Below, one piece after another: positions 8,118-19,000 of a stretch of 64,000 bases of DNA. The DNA is from Gloeocapsa sp. PCC 73106. Its GTDB lineage: Bacteria; Cyanobacteriota; Cyanobacteriia; Cyanobacteriales; Gloeocapsaceae. The notes under the pieces are model-generated. The model was given only the letters and a program-made list of their open reading frames with translations. It ran no database searches and had not been told where the DNA came from. Made by a program: the position numbers and the translations under genes. The DNA is taken from assembly GCF_000332035.1 (NCBI RefSeq), contig NZ_ALVY01000225.1, forward strand, positions 1-64,000. Reading direction: 5' to 3'. Each line of letters begins with the position of its first letter. Positions within the stretch are counted from its first letter, which is position 1.

Positions 8118-9815
8118 TTAAACGCGTGGCAATGGTTCGTCATTAGTAGAATAATATGGATCCGCATCCACTCCACGAACGATCGCTAAACCTTGTTGTA
8201 AAGCCACCAGGCGATCGCCTAACCAGTGATGGGGTGGAATGACTTCGCTCAACCCTAAACTTTCTAAACGACGCTTGACTTTACCTGCAGCACCAACGAT
8301 AAAGACTTGACGATGTTGGTCAACAGATTCTTTGATCGCATTTTCCAAAGCCAGAGAAGAAGTTACACCCATCATAGGTACTTCGCTCAAATCAACAATC
8401 AAGACATCATAGGAATTAACTGCGTTATGTTTGCGGTCGATCGCTTTAGCTACACCGAAGATCATGGGACCGCTCAGATGGAATAACAAAATACGACCAT
8501 TAGCCATATCCAAGATCTGTCTTTCCTGGGGACTAAGGACGATTTTATCATCGGCGTCGGTGATAGTTTTAATCGAGTCAGAACGCAATGCAGATAACTT
8601 GTCAATAGTTAAAACATTAGCGACAAACACACCAATCCCTACCGCAGCGATTAAATCCACGAATACCGTCAGAGCGATTACACCATAGAGAATTCCCGCA
8701 GCTTTCCAAGAAATGCGATGTACCCGTTTGAGGAAATTCCAGTCCATGATGTCGGTACCAACTTTCAGCGCAATACCCGCCAAGACTGCTAGGGGAATAT
8801 TAGCGGTTAAGGGCGCCGCCCACACTACTACCACCAGTAAAATTAACGCGCGAGTGATACCCGATAAAGCCGTCTGTGCTCCCGTTTGGATATTGACGAC
8901 AGTTCCCATCGTCGCACCAGCTCCAGCAAGTCCCCCAAATAAACCAGAAGCGATATTACCGATTCCCTGACCTATTAATTCCTTATTAGAATTGTGTTCG
9001 GTACGAGTCAGACTATCAGCTACCACACAAGTTAACAAAGCGTCAATACAACCGAGCATTCCCAATACTATAGAGTCAAAGAACATCAATCTGAATTGAC
9101 CACCAGAGAATACAGGCATTTGCAAAGCAGGTAACCCCGTGGGAATTTCTCCAATGCGTCGAATCTCGGTGTCGCCAAAGAATAACAGAGAAACCAGCGT
9201 ACCAACGATTAAAGCTATTAGTTGGGGTGGAATAACCTTTTTGAATTTAGATGGCATGAAAAACAGAATGCCGATCGTTATTATCGCCAATCCTGTTTCC
9301 ACGGGGTTAATGTTACTTATTATATCCGGTATGTTGACGATGGTACCAACCACACCTCCTTTTGGACTCGCTTGTCCTAAAAATGGAGCGATTTGCAACA
9401 CTACTAGAATTACCCCAATTCCCGTCATAAAGCCCGAAATAACGGTATAGGGCATCATCGTAATGTATTTGCCTAGCCCCAATAGCCCAAAAGCGATCTG
9501 AAATAATCCCGCCATTATTACCACTGTGAACGCCATAGCCAACCCTTTTTCTGGATCAGCTAAGGTCAACTCAGCGATAATCGCCGTCATAACTACCGTC
9601 ATCGGACCGGTTGGTTCAGAAATCAGGGTAGGTGTTCCCCCAAACAAAGCGGCAAAAAAGCCTACTAGTACCGCCCCCCATAATCCCGCTGCAGCACCGG
9701 CACCGGAAGCGACCCCGAAAGCTAAAGCCATGGGTAACGCCACAACCGCAGCGGTGATGCCGCCAAATACGTCTCCTTTTACGTTGCGAAAGTGTATCAG
9801 ATTGGTTAGTTGCAT
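8118..9815 (-). CDS. bicA: SulP-family sodium-dependent bicarbonate transporter
   Basis: Plasma-membrane bicarbonate importer of the CO2-concentrating mechanism. The 565-residue protein follows the BicA pattern almost line by line: N-terminus with NLIHFRNVKGDVFGG, then ALPMALAFGVASGAGA, FGGTPTLISEPTGPMTVV, SLTRTEHNSNKELIGQG and GGLAGAGATMGTVVNIQTG. A cytoplasmic STAS domain fills the last 110 or so residues (HLSGPMIFGVAKAI, then EVPMMGVTSSLALENAI). It matches the length of characterised BicA (about 566 residues). It stands alone on the minus strand with an AT-rich upstream region that holds an inverted repeat. Low-affinity, high-flux bicarbonate uptake is the known role of the family; sulfate transport is the alternative for SulP proteins in general but less likely here. 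Confidence 0.93.
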   Translation of the reverse strand: MQLTNLIHFRNVKGDVFGGITAAVVALPMALAFGVASGAGAAAGLWGAVLVGFFAALFGGTPTLISEPTGPMTVVMTAIIAELTLADPEKGLAMAFTVVIMAGLFQIAFGLLGLGKYITMMPYTVISGFMTGIGVILVVLQIAPFLGQASPKGGVVGTIVNIPDIISNINPVETGLAIITIGILFFMPSKFKKVIPPQLIALIVGTLVSLLFFGDTEIRRIGEIPTGLPALQMPVFSGGQFRLMFFDSIVLGMLGCIDALLTCVVADSLTRTEHNSNKELIGQGIGNIASGLFGGLAGAGATMGTVVNIQTGAQTALSGITRALILLVVVVWAAPLTANIPLAVLAGIALKVGTDIMDWNFLKRVHRISWKAAGILYGVIALTVFVDLIAAVGIGVFVANVLTIDKLSALRSDSIKTITDADDKIVLSPQERQILDMANGRILLFHLSGPMIFGVAKAIDRKHNAVNSYDVLIVDLSEVPMMGVTSSLALENAIKESVDQHRQVFIVGAAGKVKRRLESLGLSEVIPPHHWLGDRLVALQQGLAIVRGVDADPYYSTNDEPLPRV

Positions 9816-9856
9816 AATATTGATCCTGAGTCGGAGTGTTTGAGATAAGCAAAAGT

Positions 9857-9903
9857 TATGGTTTTTATATCTAGTTTTTTATATAGTTTAAACAAAAACC
9901 ATA
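9857..9903. promoter_or_regulatory. Inverted repeat upstream of bicA
   Basis: TATGGTTTTT at 9857-9866 is matched exactly by AAAAACCATA at 9894-9903, with 27 AT-rich bases between. It begins about 40 bases upstream of the bicA start codon, in the gap shared with the divergent FHA gene. It could be an operator for a LysR-type carbon regulator such as CcmR or CmpR, or an mRNA hairpin in the bicA leader. The rest of the gap is AT-rich and without a clear promoter match. Confidence 0.4.
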
Positions 9904-10036
9904 GACTAAATCCTATGTCGAGAATTATATATTAAAATATTGACCACTTAAATTAAAGTAAAATAATAATATCCTATCTAAAATATAACTTTTGTTTATA
10001 TTTCACACTGGTCAAATTAAGTAACCTTATGGAAAT

Positions 10037-11008
10037 ATGGAAAATTCTCAGTTTGAGCATATTCTGCTCGTAGAGCGCGATGGCAATCAAACCAATTTTG
10101 TTCTTAGCAATGAATCATTTTCTATAGGCAGACATTCATCTAATTCTTTGGTGATCAAATCTAAAGTTATTTCCCGCCATCATGCGACTATATTACCCTT
10201 CAATGCCAGTAATCAAGAAGTTTTCTCTTTTTGGATTATTGATGGTAATGAACAGGGAATTGTGAGCACTAATGGATTTACCGTTAATGATCAACCCTGT
10301 TTGATGCATCAGTTAAAACCAGGAGATATTATCGTTTTTCCCGACAACACCAAGATCACTTACCAGATGCGGGATAAGTCTCAAAAGCATGATTCAGACG
10401 AGGATATTCCCACGGGAATCATTACTAAACCAGAAAAAATAGCCAGCAAAGATAATCAATTTAAAGTTAAAACTGACTTCCACCATTTTCTTTCTTCTTC
10501 TCGCTTGGAAACTAGAATTTATGTACAAAATATGACTATGCTTTGTTTACTTTTAGAGAAAGAATTAGAAATAGTCAGCAGTAAAAATCAGGTTATTTCT
10601 TTAATTTTTATTTTTTATAACTTAAACAAATTAAAAGAAATATATCCTCAAACTTATCAAAAGATATTAAGACTTTATCAACTTACCTTCAATCAAAAAA
10701 ATAGTAGCAATCAAGATTTTATTCTGTCATTTAACTATTTTGAAATTGCCGTCTTACACGGAGTTAACCAAAAAAAAGTGACCGGGTTAGTGAAGGAGTT
10801 AACTGAAGATATGTATCTAACTAGTAAAAAACTTAATTTACCAGGAACAGAAAAAATTATCATAGGAGCATACAGTCAAGTCCCACAAAGCGAGCGAAAT
10901 ATCAAAATGCTCATAGAAAAAGTAGGTCAAACTTTACAAATAAAAGCGAGAGAAGGAACAGAAGGCGATGATTTATTCCTTGACCTGAATTTATTGAGGT
11001 TAGAATGA
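10037..11008 (+). CDS. FHA-domain protein
   Basis: The first 115 or so residues form a forkhead-associated domain, which binds phosphothreonine peptides: the core residues appear in FSIGRHSSNSLVI and ISRHHATI, followed by a late Asn-Gly turn (STNGFTVND). The remaining 200 residues are mostly helical and charged, and I do not recognise them. No membrane segment or second domain is evident. FHA proteins usually act with Ser/Thr kinases, secretion systems or cell-division proteins; no kinase is adjacent here. The gene is divergent from bicA and followed by a 162-base gap before gatB that holds a palindrome (TTGTTCGAACAA, 11032-11043) but no recognised signal. Confidence 0.8.
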   Translation: MENSQFEHILLVERDGNQTNFVLSNESFSIGRHSSNSLVIKSKVISRHHATILPFNASNQEVFSFWIIDGNEQGIVSTNGFTVNDQPCLMHQLKPGDIIVFPDNTKITYQMRDKSQKHDSDEDIPTGIITKPEKIASKDNQFKVKTDFHHFLSSSRLETRIYVQNMTMLCLLLEKELEIVSSKNQVISLIFIFYNLNKLKEIYPQTYQKILRLYQLTFNQKNSSNQDFILSFNYFEIAVLHGVNQKKVTGLVKELTEDMYLTSKKLNLPGTEKIIIGAYSQVPQSERNIKMLIEKVGQTLQIKAREGTEGDDLFLDLNLLRLE

Positions 11009-11170
11009 TCTGCTAATCTAAGCTTGTTGATTTGTTCGAACAATATTAAGTATATTGAATTGACCCGCGGAGCTATTGTCGTATATTAGTAGTCGTTAGC
11101 GTTATCAATCCCGCCACCTGAATACTTACGATAGAATAGAAAAAACGTGTAAAGAACGGTTAGAAGTTTC

Positions 11171-12640
11171 ATGACTGAGTATGAAGTAATTATCGGACTC
11201 GAAACCCATTGTCAACTGAATACCAAAACCAAGATTTTTAGTAACGCATCTACGGAATTTGGCGCACCCCCTAATGAACATATTTCCCCGATATGTCTGG
11301 GTTATCCAGGGGTATTACCAGTACTCAATGAAAAGGTATTGGAGTACGCGGTCAAAGCAGGGTTAGCCTTAAACTGTCAAATAGCCCCCTACAGTAAATT
11401 CGACAGGAAACAGTATTTTTACCCCGATTTACCGAAAAATTATCAAATATCTCAATATGATTTACCGATCGCCGAACATGGATGGTTAGAGATCGAACTG
11501 GTAGATAAACAAACAGGAGTAGTAACAGGCAAAAAAATAGGTATTACTAGAGCCCATATGGAAGAAGACGCGGGAAAACTAGTACATGGAGGAAGCGATC
11601 GCCTATCAGGATCGACCTATTCCCTAGTAGATTTTAACCGAGCGGGCGTACCCCTATTAGAAATAGTCTCCGAACCAGACTTGAGATCAGCCACAGAAGC
11701 TGCTGAATACGCGCGGGAATTGCGCCGCATCGTGCGTTATTTGGGGATTAGCGACGGCAATATGCAAGAAGGATCCCTGCGCTGTGACGTGAACATATCC
11801 GTGCGTCCAGTAGGACAAAAAGAATTCGGGGTTAAAGTAGAAATCAAAAATATGAACTCCTTTAACGCGATTCAAAAAGCGATCGAATACGAAATCGAAA
11901 GACAAATCAAAGCCATTACCGCAGGGGAAAAAATCAAACAAGAAACCAGACTCTGGGAAGAGGGAAGTCAACGCACCTCAAGTATGCGCTCCAAAGAAGG
12001 CTCCAGTGACTATCGTTATTTTCCCGAACCAGACTTACCACCGATTGAAGTCTCAGCAACCCAAAAGGAAACATGGCGCGCCGAACTACCAGAATTACCC
12101 GCCCAAAAACGTCACCGTTATGAACAAGAATTAGACTTATCCCCCTATGACGCGCGGGTTTTAACCGATGATCGAGAAATGGCAGAATATTTTGAAGCCG
12201 CGATCGCCTTAGGTGCTAACCCCAAATTAGTAGCCAATTGGGTAACCCAAGACATCAGCGCCCATCTTAACAACAATAAGCTCGAGCTGAGTCAAATCGC
12301 CCTTACTCCTGAAGCTTTAAGCGAGTTAGTAAAATTAATCGAAGCTCAAACGATCAGCGGTAAAATAGCCAAAGACATCTTACCAGAACTATTAACAGAG
12401 GGAGGTTCACCCCAAAAAATAGTAGAAAGCAAAGGATTAAACCAAATTTCTGACCCTCAAGCCCTCGCTCAACTAATTGAAGAGGTTTTAGCCGCCCATC
12501 CCCAAGAATTAGCCGCATTTCGCGGTGGCAAAACCAAGCTCAAAGGCTTTTTTGTCGGACAGATCATGAAAAAAAGCGAAGGACGCGCCGATCCCAAATT
12601 AACCAACCAGTTATTAGCAGAAAAATTGGAAAATTCATAG
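11171..12640 (+). CDS. gatB: Aspartyl/glutamyl-tRNA amidotransferase subunit B
   Basis: Subunit of the GatCAB amidotransferase that converts Glu-tRNA(Gln) to Gln-tRNA(Gln), needed because cyanobacteria lack a glutaminyl-tRNA synthetase. The 489 residues match the family in length and motifs: VIIGLETHCQLNTKTKIFS at the start, YPDLPKNYQISQYDLPI, SLRCDVNISVRP and SSDYRYFPEPDLPP, with the C-terminal tRNA-binding YqeY-like domain after about residue 330. GatA and GatC are not adjacent, which is usual in cyanobacteria. It is followed by argJ after 29 bases, so the two may share a transcript. Confidence 0.97.
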   Translation: MTEYEVIIGLETHCQLNTKTKIFSNASTEFGAPPNEHISPICLGYPGVLPVLNEKVLEYAVKAGLALNCQIAPYSKFDRKQYFYPDLPKNYQISQYDLPIAEHGWLEIELVDKQTGVVTGKKIGITRAHMEEDAGKLVHGGSDRLSGSTYSLVDFNRAGVPLLEIVSEPDLRSATEAAEYARELRRIVRYLGISDGNMQEGSLRCDVNISVRPVGQKEFGVKVEIKNMNSFNAIQKAIEYEIERQIKAITAGEKIKQETRLWEEGSQRTSSMRSKEGSSDYRYFPEPDLPPIEVSATQKETWRAELPELPAQKRHRYEQELDLSPYDARVLTDDREMAEYFEAAIALGANPKLVANWVTQDISAHLNNNKLELSQIALTPEALSELVKLIEAQTISGKIAKDILPELLTEGGSPQKIVESKGLNQISDPQALAQLIEEVLAAHPQELAAFRGGKTKLKGFFVGQIMKKSEGRADPKLTNQLLAEKLENS

Positions 12641-12669
12641 AATAGCCTAATACTACTATTGAACAATCA

Positions 12670-13911
12670 ATGACAGACTGGAAAGAAATACCGGGTGGAA
12701 TTACCGCAGCCAAAGGCTTTCAAGCCGCAGGCATCGCCGCAGGTTTAAAACCCTCAGGAGCCAAAGACCTAGCCCTAATTTGGTCAGAAACAGAAGCGAT
12801 CGCCGCAGGAGTATTCACCACGAGCGTAGTCAGAGCCGCTTGTGTAGATTATTGTCGCCAAAAAATACAAACTAAAACCAGTACTCGCGCGATTCTTTGT
12901 AACGCCGGACAAGCCAACGCCGCCACCGGAGCACAGGGTTGGCAAGACGCACTAGACTGTGCTGAGAGCGTCGCTACATATCTAAACATTCCCCCAGGCT
13001 CTGTATTACTTGCTTCTACGGGAGTAATCGGAAAACGCATTCGGATGGAACAGCTACAACAGGGAATTCCTAGCTTAGTAGCAGCTCTGTCCCCAGATGG
13101 GAATGAAACAGCCTCGAGAGCGATTATGACCACAGATTTAGTACCCAAATCCATCGCCTTAGAAACGACCATAGACGATCGCCCTGTGCGCATTGGAGGT
13201 ATTGCCAAAGGATCGGGTATGATTCACCCCAACATGGCAACGATGCTCGCTTTTGTTACCTGTGACGCCATGATATCAACTCAACTCTGGCAAGAAATGC
13301 TTAGTCGTGCCGCACAAAAAAGCTTTAACCAAATTACCGTAGACGGAGACACCAGTACCAACGATAGCTTAATCGCCCTAGCTAATGGTCAGTCACGCAC
13401 TCCTACTATCACCGAATTACACAAAGACGGCCAAAAACTAGAAGCGATGCTCACCGCTGTCTGTCAGCATTTAGCCAAAGCGATCGCCAGAGATGGAGAA
13501 GGCGCTACCTGTCTCATCGAAGTAGAAGTTAGTGGTGCTTCCGATGAAAACTCAGCTTTACAAGTAGCTCGAACGATTGCAGGCTCATCTTTGGTTAAAT
13601 CAGCGATTTTTGGCAGAGATCCCAACTGGGGTAGAATCGCCGCCGCCGCAGGTCGCGCTGGTGTATCCTTTCATCAAGAAGATCTCCGTATTAAGTTGGG
13701 TGATTTCCTGATGATGGATAACGGACAACCCCTTCCCTATGATCGCCAAAAAGCCAGCGATTATCTCAAAGCCAAATCCCAAGGCGCCTATTTACAAGAC
13801 GATACCGTACACATATCCCTGTGTTTGGGAAATGGTTCCGGTACAGGTCGAGCGTGGGGTTGTGACTTGAGTTATGATTACGTCAAAATCAACGCCGAGT
13901 ATACTACTTAA
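12670..13911 (+). CDS. argJ: Bifunctional glutamate N-acetyltransferase / ornithine acetyltransferase
   Basis: Recycles the acetyl group between N-acetylornithine and glutamate in arginine synthesis and can also acetylate glutamate with acetyl-CoA. The precursor of 413 residues carries the self-cleavage site GMIHPNMATMLAF; the new N-terminal nucleophile would be Thr191. Other conserved parts are SAGVFTTSVVRA-like residues near 45-57, LLASTGVIGKRI, and FGRDPNWGRIAAAAGRAG near the end. The length is typical. The gene follows gatB closely, and its 3' end overlaps the convergent TldE-like gene by four bases. Confidence 0.97.
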   Translation: MTDWKEIPGGITAAKGFQAAGIAAGLKPSGAKDLALIWSETEAIAAGVFTTSVVRAACVDYCRQKIQTKTSTRAILCNAGQANAATGAQGWQDALDCAESVATYLNIPPGSVLLASTGVIGKRIRMEQLQQGIPSLVAALSPDGNETASRAIMTTDLVPKSIALETTIDDRPVRIGGIAKGSGMIHPNMATMLAFVTCDAMISTQLWQEMLSRAAQKSFNQITVDGDTSTNDSLIALANGQSRTPTITELHKDGQKLEAMLTAVCQHLAKAIARDGEGATCLIEVEVSGASDENSALQVARTIAGSSLVKSAIFGRDPNWGRIAAAAGRAGVSFHQEDLRIKLGDFLMMDNGQPLPYDRQKASDYLKAKSQGAYLQDDTVHISLCLGNGSGTGRAWGCDLSYDYVKINAEYTT

Positions 13912-15254
13912 ATACTCTCAGTGATACTAGTAAAGCAAAACGCCCCTACCTTAACCCCTGGGACCACCATTCCACCAAAACGATCTACTTGGCTCAATCC
14001 CTCAACTTCTCGGAGCATCTCCGGTAAAACCTGGTTAAAGCGCAAATTTTTGATAGGATAAGCGATTTGACCATTTTCAATCCAAAAAGTACCATCACGA
14101 GTCATCCCCGTAACTTCCAAAGTGCGGGGATTAACGTAACGCACGTACCAAGCGCGACTGACTAAGATACCCCGTTCGGTTTGAGCGATTAAATCAGCAG
14201 TACTCTGCTCTGATCCCCTCATTACGATAGGGTATAAGTCTCCTTGGGGGGTTTGACCCGTTTTTTTTGCCCAGTAGCGACTATAAAAGAGAGTTTGAGG
14301 AATACCATTACCAATAATAGTCAGATCCTTGTTACTGAGTCCATCGCTACCAAAAGTCCGCCCCTGTAACAGAGGATGACTCGGTTGGCGCTCTACCTGT
14401 ACCAAAGGACTAAATAGGGTTTCTCCCAATAGATTGCCAATCACTTGACCATTCTCATCAAAACGAGACATAAAAGAACGTCCCTCATCCGCTTCTCTAG
14501 CATTTAAATTCCAGATTACCCAGGGTAATAAACTCGCAAAAGCCGCCCCCTCAAACACGACGGGATAAATTCCCGGTGAGATTTCCCGGGGATGACGCGA
14601 AGCGATCGCTCTACTAATTACCTGTTCAGTGATTGCCTCTGTGGGGATATCCTTGATGTTAATAGCAGATACCTGTCGCCAACTCGAACCATTCTCTTGA
14701 CGCGCCGTTACGCTAAAATCCGCATCAGTAGTACGAGCTACAGCCTTTAGTCCTTCGGAGTTAGCGATCGCCACCACCGAGACATCGGTACTAACCACCC
14801 CTGAGCTTTCTACCCCTGCTTTTTGTCCCTGCGCACAGACGCGCTGCACTATTGCACCTCGAGCTAAAGGAGAAAAATCAGCCGTTTCCTCGCTATAACC
14901 TGGTAGTCTGTCTGCGTAGCTTTGAGGTTCTACCAAAGGTACCCATTCGGGATCCTCTGGTGCTAAACGCGCTAAACTCTCTGATCGCTCCAGAGTTGCC
15001 CGTAGACTTTCGGGGGTTAAATCTGTCGTGTACGCTGAGGCACTACGCTGACCAAAATAGCTCGTAATCGCCACATTGAGCTGATTTATTTGCATATTTT
15101 GGCTGAGTTGGTTTTCAGAAAAACGCGATAGAGCTTGATCTTTAGCTTTGAGCATCACATACACTCCATCGGCTTGAGATTGGGCGATAATCCCATCTAA
15201 TAAGTCTAAAGCTTGTTCATTTTGAAGTGATTGGGGACTAGTAATTAAGGTCAT
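13908..15254 (-). CDS. TldE/PmbA-like protein
   Basis: Member of the TldD/PmbA family, 448 residues. TldD carries the zinc-binding HExxxH site; I see no such motif here, so this is more like the TldE/PmbA partner that forms the heterodimeric peptidase. Family features are the central PREISPGIYPVVFEGAAF region, SFMSRFDENGQVIGNLLG, and the C-terminal WYVRYVNPRTLEVTGMTRDG stretch. Known partners process modified peptides and the CcdA antitoxin in E. coli; in cyanobacteria the substrate is not settled. Its start codon overlaps the moaB stop by four bases (ATGA), so the two are translationally coupled. No tldD is in the window. Confidence 0.88.
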   Translation of the reverse strand: MTLITSPQSLQNEQALDLLDGIIAQSQADGVYVMLKAKDQALSRFSENQLSQNMQINQLNVAITSYFGQRSASAYTTDLTPESLRATLERSESLARLAPEDPEWVPLVEPQSYADRLPGYSEETADFSPLARGAIVQRVCAQGQKAGVESSGVVSTDVSVVAIANSEGLKAVARTTDADFSVTARQENGSSWRQVSAINIKDIPTEAITEQVISRAIASRHPREISPGIYPVVFEGAAFASLLPWVIWNLNAREADEGRSFMSRFDENGQVIGNLLGETLFSPLVQVERQPSHPLLQGRTFGSDGLSNKDLTIIGNGIPQTLFYSRYWAKKTGQTPQGDLYPIVMRGSEQSTADLIAQTERGILVSRAWYVRYVNPRTLEVTGMTRDGTFWIENGQIAYPIKNLRFNQVLPEMLREVEGLSQVDRFGGMVVPGVKVGAFCFTSITESI

Positions 15255-15748
15255 TTCTTGATTTGTTGGCTCAGATGAACTAGTTCGGGTAAGATTAGCT
15301 TTTCCATCGCTAGTTTAACCCCATTGGTCGAACCCGGGATACAGAAAACTAATTTTTCTTGATAAACTCCAGCGATCGCCCTGGAAGACATCGCTCTTGA
15401 ACCTATGCTTTGATAACTCAGTAAACGAAATAATTCGCCAAATCCAGGTATAATCCGCTCTAACTTGCCAGATACACTCTCAACGGTGCGATCTCTTTTA
15501 CTAATACCCGTCCCACCATTGAAAATGAACGCATCTACTGCTTGAGTTTCCCAAACTTCTAACTCACTCGCTATTGTCTCTGGTTCATCGGGAATAATGC
15601 GATAACCCACCGTAACGTGACCTCCCGTCTGTAGGAAACTTTTAATCAACTCCCCACTGCGATCGTTTTCAGGAGAACGAGTATCACTGACTGTGATCAC
15701 CACGCAGTTTAAAGGAGTCGGTGCGATCGGATCGGGGTGGGGAATCAT
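15251..15748 (-). CDS. moaB: Molybdenum cofactor biosynthesis protein B (MoaB/Mog type)
   Basis: Adenylates molybdopterin during molybdenum cofactor synthesis, or is a closely related MoaB protein. The 165 residues show the MoaB/MogA fold signature VITVSDTRSPENDRSG near the start, FNGGTGISKRDRTVE in the middle, and IPGFGELFRLLSYQSIGSRA followed by FCIPGSTNGVKLAME. The length is typical of stand-alone MoaB. The cofactor serves nitrate reductase in cyanobacteria. It is coupled to the downstream TldE-like gene by an ATGA overlap. The 256-base gap on its other side, before the DrmA-like gene at 16005, holds no recognised signal. Confidence 0.92.
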   Translation of the reverse strand: MIPHPDPIAPTPLNCVVITVSDTRSPENDRSGELIKSFLQTGGHVTVGYRIIPDEPETIASELEVWETQAVDAFIFNGGTGISKRDRTVESVSGKLERIIPGFGELFRLLSYQSIGSRAMSSRAIAGVYQEKLVFCIPGSTNGVKLAMEKLILPELVHLSQQIKK

Positions 15749-16004
15749 AGCTACGATCCTTAGAGATAATACAGTTACAATTATAGCGTAAAAGCGGAAG
15801 GGGGAAAGGTTTAGATAAAAATGTGACTCACAACTTTATGGTAACTAATTAAGCGGACATGATCTGATGGGGTTAGAGAGTGTGTGGGGTCAGATATAAT
15901 TGATTGATAATCTTAGTAGTATTTTAAGAAACTCAGCATGAACTCTCTATTACCACCCCAATTTTTGATAATATAGCAAAATTCTGCCCAACTCCCAACT
16001 CTTT

Positions 16005-19000
16005 ATGACTACTTCCGCCGATGTTCGCCTCCAACTAGTAGAAGCACTACAAAACGACTTAGTAGGGCCAGGCCCAAACGATCGCCAATACGCCAGAGAA
16101 AAACTAACTCAATCCCCCTCCAAATGGTATCTAACGGGGTTTTTAGCGCCCTTTGGGATACATCCAGACTTAAAATCAGACGATACCGTCAGCGAACAAA
16201 TAGACGTGCAAACATCGAAAGTGTTGGGAGAAGATAACTTTATTCCCGAAACGACTGCGGTGAAAAAAGCCCCCTTTCCTTCCTCTATGGGGCTAAGTTT
16301 TCTGATTTCAGAAACGGTTACCGCTATGGAAGCAGAAATTAGTTGGGGAGATTATTTCCAAGCAGAATTAAAAGACGACGACGAAGGGAAAGAAAGCAAA
16401 ATCTGGGAACGTCAGCCCCATTCGGTTAACCTTAGGGTACCTATTTCTAGCACCAATCAATCCAAAGAAATAGATATACCCAACAGTGACGGATTAAGAT
16501 TAATAATCGCCAATCGCCCGATAAACTCTCAATCTTTCCCTATGGGAACACGATCTGTGTCTATTTTTCTAGTTAACTACCGTAAGCGATTAGGTCGCGG
16601 TAATCAAGAATCGAGTTTTGCTTTTCAGACTCACTTGAGTTTAGAGTGTACCGAGGGATTTACGCCACGATCTGATCCTCGGGGCAAAAACGATAGTAAT
16701 GACTGGGATGAAGCCGTAGCAAGCCTACAACATCGTTATGACTACGAATTTGCAGTAGGACATAACGTCTCGGCGATCGCTCAGAGCCAAGGAAAAAAAT
16801 GCCAGAAAATCTGTACTACCTGGTTGCCTATTGCCGAAGTAGCTAGGGTAGCACCAGCGAGTTTTGAAGACGTAGAATTAGGAATGGAGACGATCGCAGC
16901 AGCAACAGACGCATTAAGCATTCAAAAAATGTTTAATCCCCTAGTAATTACATACGAAGATTGGATCGTTCAACAAAGACAGACCCCTTTAGAAGCACAA
17001 CATCAACAAGTCAGTGACAAACTCCTAGACAATGCTACCAAAGCCTGTAACAGAATAACAGAAGGATTAAAGCTTTTAGAAGAGCCCGATGTATTAGAAG
17101 CCTTTAAAATAGCCAATAAAGCGATCGCCATCGCCCGCAGAAAACAACTCAGTCAAGAACAAAACAAACCAGAACAAGACTTTGACCCACCTCAATGGCG
17201 ACCATTTCAGCTAGCTTTTATCCTGCTTAACCTGGTGAGTATGGCGGAACCAGAACATAAAGATCGCCAAACAGTAGATTTGCTGTTTTTTCCTACCGGT
17301 GGGGGTAAAACCGAAGCCTATCTGGGGTTAGCCGCTTTTACCCTAGTCTTACGTCGTCTACGTTATCCCGGTATCAACTCAGCGGGATTGAGCGTTTTGA
17401 TGCGTTATACCCTCAGACTTTTGACCCTCGATCAACTAGAAAGAGCCTCTCGTCTTATCTGCGCTTTAGAATTAGAGAGAATGCAAAATAATCGTCTAGG
17501 ATCGTGGCCTTTTGAAATCGGCTTATGGGTAGGAAGTGGCACTACTCCCAACAAAATGGGCAAAAAAGGAGATAAAGACGACCACTCAGCCCTTAAAAAA
17601 ACCCAAGATTATCAAAAAGACACTCGTAACAAACCCTGTCCCATACCCATGGAAAAGTGTCCTTGGTGCGGTACTAAATTTACCCCCAATTCTTTTGAAC
17701 TATTCCCCAATGACCATCAACCCCAAAACCTGAGAATACATTGCTGCAACCGTAGCTGTGACTTTCATAGCGATCGCCATGAGTCTTTACCCATCCTTAC
17801 CGTAGATGAAACCATTTACCGACGTTTACCCTGCTTTATCATTGCCACAGTGGATAAATTTGCTAGTCTTCCTTGGGTAGGACAAACAGCAGCTTTATTT
17901 GGTAAAGTCACCTACTTTAGAGAAGCAGAAGGATTCTATGGTCCTGCAGAGCCAGATAAAAGGGGTAGATTACTCACTCAACCCCTACCTCCGCCAGATC
18001 TCATTATCCAAGATGAACTGCATCTGATTTCCGGACCCCTAGGTACGATGGTAGGACTCTACGAAACGGCGATCGATACCCTCTGTAACCACCCTAAAAT
18101 TATCGCCTCTACCGCTACAGTAAGAAGAGCTGAAAAACAAATCCAAGCCCTGTTTAATCGTTCCCAAGTAGATATCTTCCCACCCCCTGGCCCTGATCGT
18201 CATGATTCCTTCTTTGCTAAAACCGAACCAATAGACTTTACTCCAGGTCGCCTTTATCTAGGAGTAGCCGCCCAAGGAAGAAGCCTCAAGGTAATTATGT
18301 TGCGGGTTTACCTCGCCCTACTCGCATCCGCCCAAAAACAATGGGAACAAGCCAACGCCCAAGGTATTACCCCCAACCCAGCTGAACCGTACATGACGTT
18401 ACTTGGATATTTCAACTCTCTTAGAGAACTCGGGGGTAGTCGCCGTATCGTCGAAGATGAAGTCACCCCTCAATTAAGCAAATATGGAGACAGAAAAACG
18501 CGATTTGGCGAAACCGCAAGTCCTTATTTTAGTAACCGTAAAATAGACGATGAACCACAAGAACTAACTTCCCGTGTGAGTACTGATAAAGTAGCCCAAA
18601 CCAAAAATAACCTCAGCCAACCCTTTAGTTTCAAAAAGGGTAAAAAAGAACAGGGAGTCGATGTGGTTCTCGCTACTAATATGATCTCTGTGGGACTCGA
18701 TATCGTACGTCTAGGCTTAATGGTAGTATTGGGACAACCGAAATCCGCCTCCGAATATATTCAAAGCACCAGCCGCGTCGGTAGAGATGTGAAACGTCCC
18801 GGTTTAGTAGTAACGTTGTTAAATATTCATCGACATCGCGATCGCTCTCACTACGAACGTTTCCAAGGTTGGCATAATAGCTTTTATCGAGCGGTAGAAG
18901 CCACTAGTGTTACTCCCTTTTCTCCTCGTGCACTCGATCGCGGTTTAGCGGCGGTTTTCGTGGCTCTAGCTAGACTCCATATTCCCTCTATGACTGAGCC

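Noticed and set aside
9139-9843. Plus-strand ORFs opposite bicA
   Set aside because: bicA is a clear match over its whole length; the opposite frames are shadows with low-complexity composition.
11009-11170. Possible tRNA or small RNA before gatB, because of the palindrome TTGTTCGAACAA
   Set aside because: No cloverleaf, no CCA-end pattern and no terminator could be formed; only the palindrome remains.
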